From the NCBI GenBank assembly GCA_036389375.1, contig DASVQA010000025.1, positions 1 through 38,200 on the forward strand: a stretch of DNA of 38,200 nucleotides, written 5' to 3'. Made by a program: the position numbers and the translations under genes. Shown piece after piece: positions 33,351 through 38,200 of the stretch (within the stretch, counting starts at the first letter, position 1; every line of letters starts with the position of its first letter). The stretch is from QHXQ01 sp036389375. Lineage in GTDB: Bacteria; Acidobacteriota; Blastocatellia; Pyrinomonadales; Pyrinomonadaceae. The notes beneath the pieces were generated by a model. The model was not told the origin of the DNA and made no database searches. It was given only the letters and a program-made list of their open reading frames with translations.

Positions 33351-35606
33351 CTAGAGCGCGCCGGCGCGGGCGCGCAGATAAAGTTTCGACTTCTGCCGTT
33401 TGTGCCAACGCTCGGCGAAGTAGCGTTCGATGGCGTTGACGAGCGGCGGCAGCAGCGTGCCCCGCTCACTGCCCAGCACGCTGTAGCGCGGACGCGCAGC
33501 CGCGAGCGACAGACTGGCCGTCGGACGCGCTTTGATGAGTCCCTTGTTCAACTGCGCGCGCTCGGCCGCCTGCCGCGCCAGTTCAGCCCACGTGAGCGCG
33601 CCCTGATTCGCCAGATGCCAGATGCCACACTCGCCGTCAATCAACAGATCGAGGCTCGCGTTGACAAGGTCGGGCACGTAGGTGGGCGACACGACGGCGT
33701 CGCTCGCAGCGAGAAACGGGCGACCGGCGGCGAGCGTCTCAAGCAGCACCGTGATGAAATTATATTCGTCCCAGGGGCCGAAGAAGGCGCTGGTACGGAT
33801 GACGAGCGCGGTGGGCAGCGCGGCGAGCACGCGCTGCTCCGCCTCAGCCTTCGTCGCGCCATAGACGTTGAGCGGGCAGACCGCGTCGCCCTCGACGTAA
33901 GGGGCCTGTTTCAATCCGTCGAAGACGAGATCGGACGAGAAGGTCAGGAGCGCAGCATCGTGGCGCGCGCACGCTGCGGCGAGCAGGGCGGGGCCGTCCG
34001 CGTTCGCGCGCCGACACGCATCAGGTTCGCGCTCGGCGTCGTCCACGCGCACGTACCCGGCCGTGTTGACGACCGCCCAAGGTTTGAACTCGACGAGGGC
34101 CGCCTCGATGGCGGCGCTGTCCGTGATCTCCAACTGCCGGCGCGTGAGCAGGTGATAGGGCAACCCGCGTGTGTGGCACAGTTGGCCGAAGGCGTAGCCG
34201 AGCGTGCCGGTCGCGCCCGTGATAAGAAGCGGGCGCGGCGCTTGACCGGTGGCCGGGCGGGCAACCTGCTGCGCCGGTGTGGCCGCGAGCGGGCGTTCGT
34301 GCTGCGGCAGATAGAGCAGACGGTCGAGTCGCTGCCACCAGCCCGGCGCGGCGAGCACTGGATGTTGATAGTTTGTGCCGTCGGCGAGTGCGCGGAGCAT
34401 GGGCGCGAGCGCGGTCGGGCGTGGGCGCGGCGCGCGCAGGTCGAAGACGCCCGGCTCGTAATAGCCGTTGGCGCAGGTGACGACGTGATCCCAATCGAAG
34501 ATGCCGAGCATGGCCCAGGCGGTGACGGCGCGCATGTCCACGCCCTCCGAGCGCAGCCCGCAGGCCACATCCCAGACCTGTTTGAACCAGCGCATCTGCT
34601 CCTCGCGCGTGCAACCCAGATGCGCTTCGGTCACGGCTAACGGCAGACCGTAGCGCGCCCACGCTTCATGCAGGAGACGGCGCGGGCCTGTCAGTCCTTC
34701 GGCCAGCACGCGCACCGCTTCCACGTCGGCGTAGATGTGCCGACGATTGCCGCCGTGCGTGTGCAGGGGATAGCGTTCCAGTCGCTCGTCTAAGAAACGC
34801 TCGCTTGTGACGTAGTAGTTTAGCCCGATGATGTCGGGCGGGCAGACGTTGTGTGTGAACCATGCAAGCTCATCGGCACTGATGCCGGCCGCACGGAAAT
34901 AGCCCCAGAGTGGATGCGTCGCGTCAACGCGCCCGCAGAGCAGATCGAAGGTGAGCCAGCGGCGTTCGTTCTCGAAGTCCGCCTGATAGCGGAGCATGCG
35001 CGTGCTGTGCGTCTTTCCCAGATCGTCGGTCTGGACGAGTTGCGCCGCAGGGTTGACGGCGCGGATCGCGCGCATGCTGAGCACGACCGCGCGGCACTGG
35101 TTGATGAGCGCACGCGCAAACGTCAGATCGTCGCGCCCGTGCGGATACCAGTGGCCGTATAGCCCGCTGAAGCGCGCCGTCGTTAGCGGCTCGTTAACCG
35201 GCGTGTAGGCGTCCACCCAAGGGTAGCGCGCCGCCACCGCGCCCGCGTACTCCGCTAACTTGGCGGCGAAGTCCGCGTCGAGCAGCGACGTATGACGCGG
35301 GCCTGAGCCATGATGCACGAGTCCGACGATGGGCCGGATGCCCAGTGCGCGTAAGCGTTCAAGCCGCTCGTCAGCCCAACGCCAGTCGGCCCGCGCGACG
35401 CCGTCCGGCGCAGTCCGCTCCCACAATACGGGGTAGCGCAGCGCACGCACACCAGTCGCGGCCAGTTGCGCCAAATCTTCGATACGCGCGTCATGACCGC
35501 TCCGCTCAAGTTGATCGAAGTACACGTCGCCCACGCGGTTAACGGTACACTCGACGCCGCCCCAGAGTTCGACACGTCCCGTATCTGTGCCCCCATTGCT
35601 CGTCAT
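33351..35606 (-). CDS. GH1-like / RmlD-like (dTDP-4-dehydrorhamnose reductase family) fusion protein, 751 aa
   Basis: N-terminal half about 10-410 is a family-1 glycoside-hydrolase-like barrel: TPVNEP supplies the acid/base Glu E139 and LAVTEAH supplies the nucleophile-position Glu E327 (where classical enzymes have TENG). C-terminal half about 455-740 is an extended short-chain dehydrogenase of the RmlD type: nucleotide motif GATGTLG near residue 462, FSSDLVFDG, and YGATK with Y582 and K586. Such fusions occur in polysaccharide and sugar-nucleotide regions of several phyla; their reaction is not well established, and no signal peptide is visible, so a cytoplasmic role on sugar metabolism is likely. 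ATG 35606 has GGGGAG about 9 nt upstream. It lies 386 nt upstream of the NRPS genes on the same strand; a link to the product is possible but unproven. Confidence 0.88.
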   Translation of the reverse strand: MTSNGGTDTGRVELWGGVECTVNRVGDVYFDQLERSGHDARIEDLAQLAATGVRALRYPVLWERTAPDGVARADWRWADERLERLRALGIRPIVGLVHHGSGPRHTSLLDADFAAKLAEYAGAVAARYPWVDAYTPVNEPLTTARFSGLYGHWYPHGRDDLTFARALINQCRAVVLSMRAIRAVNPAAQLVQTDDLGKTHSTRMLRYQADFENERRWLTFDLLCGRVDATHPLWGYFRAAGISADELAWFTHNVCPPDIIGLNYYVTSERFLDERLERYPLHTHGGNRRHIYADVEAVRVLAEGLTGPRRLLHEAWARYGLPLAVTEAHLGCTREEQMRWFKQVWDVACGLRSEGVDMRAVTAWAMLGIFDWDHVVTCANGYYEPGVFDLRAPRPRPTALAPMLRALADGTNYQHPVLAAPGWWQRLDRLLYLPQHERPLAATPAQQVARPATGQAPRPLLITGATGTLGYAFGQLCHTRGLPYHLLTRRQLEITDSAAIEAALVEFKPWAVVNTAGYVRVDDAEREPDACRRANADGPALLAAACARHDAALLTFSSDLVFDGLKQAPYVEGDAVCPLNVYGATKAEAEQRVLAALPTALVIRTSAFFGPWDEYNFITVLLETLAAGRPFLAASDAVVSPTYVPDLVNASLDLLIDGECGIWHLANQGALTWAELARQAAERAQLNKGLIKARPTASLSLAAARPRYSVLGSERGTLLPPLVNAIERYFAERWHKRQKSKLYLRARAGAL

Positions 35607-35654
35607 TAGATAATACTCCCCAGCCCGCTTCCGCCCGCAGGCTATAAACTCTAT

Positions 35655-35672
35655 GTGTAACTAAAGTGTAAC
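35655..35672. promoter_or_regulatory. Perfect tandem 7-bp repeat with 11-bp period upstream of the GH1/RmlD gene
   Basis: gtgtaac at 35655-35661 and again at 35666-35672, spaced by taaa, 49-66 nt before the start at 35606. Direct repeats with an 11-bp period are the usual binding layout of OmpR/PhoB-family response regulators; the sequence itself does not match a known box that I recognise. A TTTATA-like element lies between it and the gene. Confidence 0.35.
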
Positions 35673-36024
35673 AGTATGGAAAACTTCGCCGGCCTCGTCT
35701 GTACCCTTACGAACCAAGTGCACCTGACAAAATACCCTACAAAAGACCCGAAAATATGGCGGTAAATACGCACCAAAGGAAAGAGCCGCCCCGGGCACAC
35801 CGAACGACTATTTGACCAATCGGCTCATTATCAGTAGCAGCCCCCACGTTGCTGCGGATAGTGCGGCGCACGAGGGCGCGGGCGCTCAGTAAAGCTTCAA
35901 GGTTGAACAGAAAGTTAGGAGTCAATAGAAGTACACACCCGCGCCGCGCCCCTGTCCTCTCCTGTAGATACCTGCTCCTTGCAACGCGAACGAAAACCTT
36001 CTTTTCGCCGCAGAGAGACCGGCC

Positions 36025-36141
36025 ATGAACGCTATCGTCCCCGGCATGAGTCTTGCCCTTGCCATTTGTTTGGCGCTGACCACCTCGCTGCTAGCTGATA
36101 AGAGCCGCTCTTGTTGGCCTCACATTAATCTCTGCGTATGA
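36025..36141 (+). CDS. Candidate small secreted or membrane peptide (38 aa)
   Basis: ATG at 36025 with a purine-rich GAGAG about 7 nt upstream. The peptide starts MNAIVPGMSLALAICLALTT and continues with Ser/Leu/Ala before DKSRSCW, giving one hydrophobic stretch of about 18 residues that looks like a signal peptide or single membrane helix. Only 38 codons long; it could be a relic of a longer secreted protein, a genuine small peptide or chance. No homologue recognised. Confidence 0.25.
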   Translation: MNAIVPGMSLALAICLALTTSLLADKSRSCWPHINLCV

Positions 36142-36189
36142 ATGACCGCGTGAGACCTAAGTCATCTCATGTTCACGCACGGCTTATCT

Positions 36190-36323
36190 TTATTTGTGCA
36201 ACTGCGAAAATGATCCAGCCCCGTCCTCTTGGACTGATGAAGCGTTAGTCCGGCTTATGAACATCGTGCGCGCTGCTCCCGGCAATCGGCACGATTGAAT
36301 TGATGCGGGCGGCGCACAAATAA
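36190..36323. repeat. Short element bounded by a perfect 10-bp inverted repeat
   Basis: ttatttgtgc at 36190-36199 and gcacaaataa at 36314-36323, enclosing 114 nt that contain a further small inverted repeat (atcgtgc/gcacgat). No flanking target duplication is visible and no coding potential inside. Could be a small non-autonomous element remnant, an RNA structure or coincidence. Confidence 0.25.
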
Positions 36324-36379
36324 GGATTGATAGCTCGAGAAACAGGCGCTTGATTGCGTATTGGAGGCGCATAAGTAGC

Positions 36380-36898
36380 ATGACCAATATCTCTAAGGTA
36401 GAAGACCTGCTCCCGCTGCTCGATCGCGATGCGCCGCCGCCGACCGGCGACGACGTGACGCTGCCCGGCCCCTCAACCACGCATTCGAGTCGGCACACGC
36501 CGGTCGGAGACTTTGCCATCACGACCAAGACCCACTTTGAACGCACCCCCGACGAAACGTTCCGCGAAGCCACGACCGACCACGCCGGTCGCGTCCGTTT
36601 CTACATCCCGCGCGACAAACTCGCCAGTCAGGCCGGCGTGAAAGTGGTCGAGACCACGCAGTTGAATCTAGACACGGATCGGGAAACCACGAGTACGAGG
36701 CGCACTGCTGTGGCTGAAGCGCGCCCTGATTTCTATTTTCGTGTCACGCGCCCGGACGGCTCGACGGTGGATACCTTGGCCCTGACCACAGGGTTCTTCA
36801 GAAATTTCCAGTCGGCGCGCATCGGCACGCCCGCGCATCCACTCACGATCATGTTCGGCGGCGGCGGGCCCGTCGTGCTCGACCCGAACATTCATTAG
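36380..36898 (+). CDS. Hypothetical protein, 172 aa
   Basis: I do not recognise a family. The sequence starts MTNISKVEDLLPLLDRDAP, has a Pro/Thr-rich low-complexity part (about 17-45), then a beta-rich looking region: TTDHAGRVRFYIPRDKLAS, ARPDFYFRVTRPDGSTVDT, GFFRNFQSARIGTPAHPL, MFGGGGPVVLDP. Short strands and turn motifs suggest a beta-sandwich (Ig-like or carboxypeptidase-regulatory-like) fold. No signal peptide or membrane segment. ATG 36380 is preferred over an in-frame TTG at 36350; GGAGG lies 12 nt upstream of the ATG, a little far. Convergent with the tRNA gene, with two hairpins between them. The third-position GC pattern supports coding. It may be one domain of a larger protein family. 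Confidence 0.6.
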   Translation: MTNISKVEDLLPLLDRDAPPPTGDDVTLPGPSTTHSSRHTPVGDFAITTKTHFERTPDETFREATTDHAGRVRFYIPRDKLASQAGVKVVETTQLNLDTDRETTSTRRTAVAEARPDFYFRVTRPDGSTVDTLALTTGFFRNFQSARIGTPAHPLTIMFGGGGPVVLDPNIH

Positions 36899-36975
36899 GG
36901 CCGGCTCGGCATATAACTTGATAAGCCGGCAGGACTAAAGCAGTAAGAAATTCCCGCCGAACTGCACGACAAGCA

Positions 36976-37003
36976 GCCCGCAGCATAGCTACATGCTGCG
37001 GGC
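36976..37003. terminator. 11-bp hairpin after the hypothetical gene
   Basis: Perfect stem gcccgcagcat / atgctgcgggc with a 6-nt loop (agctac), 78 nt after the stop of the hypothetical gene. No T-run on either side, so it may be a transcript-end stabilising hairpin rather than a full intrinsic terminator. Confidence 0.45.
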
Positions 37004-37070
37004 CGCTCATCGAACTGTGTAGATGTCTTCTGGCCCTTGGCTCGAAGGGTAGGCTGAAATGTAGGCTGCA

Positions 37071-37110
37071 AAGACAGAAGGGCGCTCCCGGCAGAGCGCC
37101 CTTCTGTCTT
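37071..37110 (-). terminator. Perfect 17-bp hairpin behind tRNA-Asn, likely terminator, possibly bidirectional
   Basis: Arms 37071-37087 and 37094-37110 (aagacagaagggcgctc and its exact complement) around the loop ccggca. On the minus strand it begins 12 nt after the tRNA 3' end and is followed by TCTTTG; on the plus strand it ends TCTTTT. It could stop transcription from both the tRNA and the convergent hypothetical gene. Confidence 0.75.
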
Positions 37111-37122
37111 TTGCTGTCTCAA

Positions 37123-37194
37123 CTCCGCAGGTAGGACTCGAACCTACAACCCTCCGGTTAACAGCCGGATGCTCTGCCATTGAGCTACTGCGGA
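37123..37194 (-). tRNA. tRNA-Asn (GUU anticodon)
   Basis: 72 nt that fold completely: acceptor TCCGCAG/CTGCGGA, D stem GCTC/GAGC with GG in the loop, anticodon stem TCCGG/CCGGA with loop CTGTTAA (anticodon GTT), 5-nt variable loop GGGTT, T stem GTAGG/CCTAC with loop TTCGAGT, discriminator G. The CCA end is not encoded (TTG follows), so it must be added by the nucleotidyltransferase. Intact; no sign of integration at its 3' end. Confidence 0.98.
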
Positions 37195-37243
37195 ATGTGT
37201 GTGCGGCGAGCTGTCTTGCTGCTTCTTGCGCGCCGGGGAAATT

Positions 37244-37273
37244 TTTATAGCAGACGGTTCGCGCGAGTGTCAA
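37244..37273 (-). promoter_or_regulatory. Sigma70 promoter of tRNA-Asn
   Basis: Minus strand: TTGACA (37273-37268), 18-nt spacer ending in TGC, TATAAA (37249-37244), giving a consensus -35 and an extended -10 (TGCTATAAA), 49 nt before the tRNA 5' end. Shows that the host uses ordinary housekeeping promoter sequences. Confidence 0.75.
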
Positions 37274-37421
37274 ACGGCGATTTAAGCGCGGCGGAACTCA
37301 GAGTCGCCGCTTGCGTGCGGGCGTGAAGTGCGCGATTATCTGTCCCCGCAATTCCAACTTCAGCCAGTCAAACTCACGCGCGTTATGCCTGTCGCGGGCA
37401 TGACTGAGAAAGGTGTCGTGG

Positions 37422-38159
37422 ATGAATCGTCGAATCACGTCCTGGTACAGTCATAATCTGGGGATGGAGATGCCGGTGGTGGCTTACGGGCACAGCGGCT
37501 ATCCGCTGCTGATGTTCCCGACGGCGGCGGCCGATTTTCTGGAGTACGAACGCTTCCACCTGATTGACGCGATCCGTCATCACATAGACGCCGGCCGCGT
37601 GCGCGCCTACTCGATCAATAGCGTGAACCGGCAGGCGCTCTTAAACGAACAGGCGCACCCGGCCTACAAGGCCGAGATGCTGACGCGTTACGACCGCTAC
37701 ATCACGGACGAGGTCTTGCCGCTCATTCGCAACGACGTGGGCGACATGGGGGCCCGCCCCGTCACGACCGGCGCGAGCCTCGGCGCATTTCTCGCCGCCA
37801 ACACCTACTTCAAACACCCAGACCTGCTGCGCGGCACGATCCCGATGAGCGGCAGCTATGACGTGCGGCAGTATTTCGACGGCTATCACGACGAGAACGT
37901 CTATTTCAACAATCCGATGTCGTATCTGCCGAATCTGGACGACGATTACTATCTGCCGCGCCTGCGCCAAGCCGACTGCATCTACATCCTCACGGGACAG
38001 GGGCGCTGGGAAGCGCCGGAACGCAGCCGCCAACTCTCGGACGCGCTCCACAGCAAAGGCATTCCACACGTCCTCGATATGTGGGGCCACGACGTGGATC
38101 ACGACTGGCCCTGGTGGCGCAAGATGCTCGACCATTATTGCGGGAAGCTGTTCTGGTAA
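37422..38159 (+). CDS. Alpha/beta-hydrolase fold putative esterase, 245 aa
   Basis: Serine esterase of the COG4947-like putative esterase family. Nucleophile S119 lies in TTGASLGAF (GxSxG); the C-terminal catalytic His is H223 or H227 in GHDVDHDWPWW, a hallmark of this group; a candidate acidic residue is in PNLDDDYYLPR or near DMWG. Full length, with no signal peptide (starts MNRRITSWYSHNLGMEMPVV), so cytoplasmic. Natural substrate unknown. ATG 37422 is preferred over GTG 37413 because AAAGG sits 8 nt upstream of the ATG and would be too close to the GTG. It stands alone, divergent from the tRNA, and has no visible tie to the NRPS cluster. Confidence 0.9.
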   Translation: MNRRITSWYSHNLGMEMPVVAYGHSGYPLLMFPTAAADFLEYERFHLIDAIRHHIDAGRVRAYSINSVNRQALLNEQAHPAYKAEMLTRYDRYITDEVLPLIRNDVGDMGARPVTTGASLGAFLAANTYFKHPDLLRGTIPMSGSYDVRQYFDGYHDENVYFNNPMSYLPNLDDDYYLPRLRQADCIYILTGQGRWEAPERSRQLSDALHSKGIPHVLDMWGHDVDHDWPWWRKMLDHYCGKLFW

Positions 38160-38200
38160 AGCGCTCGGCCGTAAGAGATGAGCAGCAGGTCGCCGGTTGT

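Larger units (their letters stand above)
35607..36379. other. Long intergenic region with little coding evidence
   Basis: 773 nt between two divergently oriented genes, visibly more AT-rich than the cluster, especially 35640-35770. It holds the tandem gtgtaac repeat, one candidate 38-codon secreted peptide (36025-36141) and a short inverted-repeat element, listed separately. A minus-strand frame at 35737-35925 would need a TTG start and shows no family resemblance, so it is not called. Confidence 0.5.

Noticed and set aside
33402..34640. 412-codon plus-strand frame opposite the GH1/RmlD gene
   Set aside because: Antisense to clear GH1 and SDR motifs; no recognisable domain.
35737..35925. 62-codon minus-strand frame in the gene-poor region
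   Set aside because: Needs a TTG start, has no ribosome site and no recognisable features.
36190..36573. 127-codon minus-strand frame overlapping the hypothetical gene
   Set aside because: Overlaps the start of the better-supported plus-strand gene and translates to Ser/Arg-rich sequence without family signal.
37071..37194. Integration site at the tRNA-Asn gene for the cluster
   Set aside because: The tRNA is intact, no duplicated 3' end is seen elsewhere in the window, no integrase gene is present, and a terminator follows directly.
37007..37273. 88-codon minus-strand frame
   Set aside because: Runs through the tRNA-Asn gene and its hairpin, so it cannot be a real protein gene.

Overview
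The window is a GC-rich bacterial segment dominated by one long biosynthetic cluster. Everything from the left edge to about 35.6 kb is read on the minus strand, so the assembly line runs right to left. The organism cannot be named from sequence alone. The high GC, a tRNA without an encoded CCA end, a GH1/RmlD fusion protein and FAAL-started NRPS genes with long modular proteins would suit an uncultured soil phylum such as Acidobacteriota; this is a weak inference.

Assembly line in order of action. A FAAL-ACP-C-A-PCP-E-C-A-PCP protein (22999-32964) loads a fatty acid, adds a first residue that is epimerised to D, then adds a residue with the alanine code DLFNNALTY. A C-A-PCP-C-A-PCP-C-A(MT)-PCP protein (12384-23006) adds three residues: one unresolved, one with a proline-type code, and one from an adenylation domain interrupted by a methyltransferase between core motifs A2 and A3, with a cysteine-like code. 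Next come a heme-oxygenase-like di-iron oxidase (11420-12121), a KS-AT-KR-ACP polyketide synthase whose KR has lost its nucleotide-binding motif (6468-11195), and a MupA/Atu3671-type luciferase-like flavin monooxygenase (5186-6475). Two further NRPS proteins follow: C-A-PCP (1731-5123) and C-A... (1-1651, cut by the window edge). The expected product is a lipopeptide-polyketide hybrid with at least five residues before one C2 unit. No thioesterase, transporter, phosphopantetheinyl transferase or MbtH protein is visible, so the cluster continues beyond the left edge.

The 5.2-12.1 kb segment is the most unusual part. Two different oxidases flank a PKS module with a probably dead ketoreductase. 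The monooxygenase carries the same N-terminal helical segment as the two NRPS proteins after it, so it looks built into the assembly line rather than a free tailoring enzyme.

Upstream of the NRPS genes lies a GH1-like/RmlD-like fusion protein (33351-35606), same strand, possibly but not certainly part of the cluster. From 35.6 kb onward are a low-gene region (with a possible small secreted peptide and a short inverted-repeat element), a hypothetical protein (36380-36898, plus strand), a tRNA-Asn gene with a near-consensus promoter and a perfect 17-bp hairpin behind it (minus strand), and an alpha/beta-hydrolase esterase (37422-38159, plus strand). These look like ordinary chromosomal background at the cluster border.
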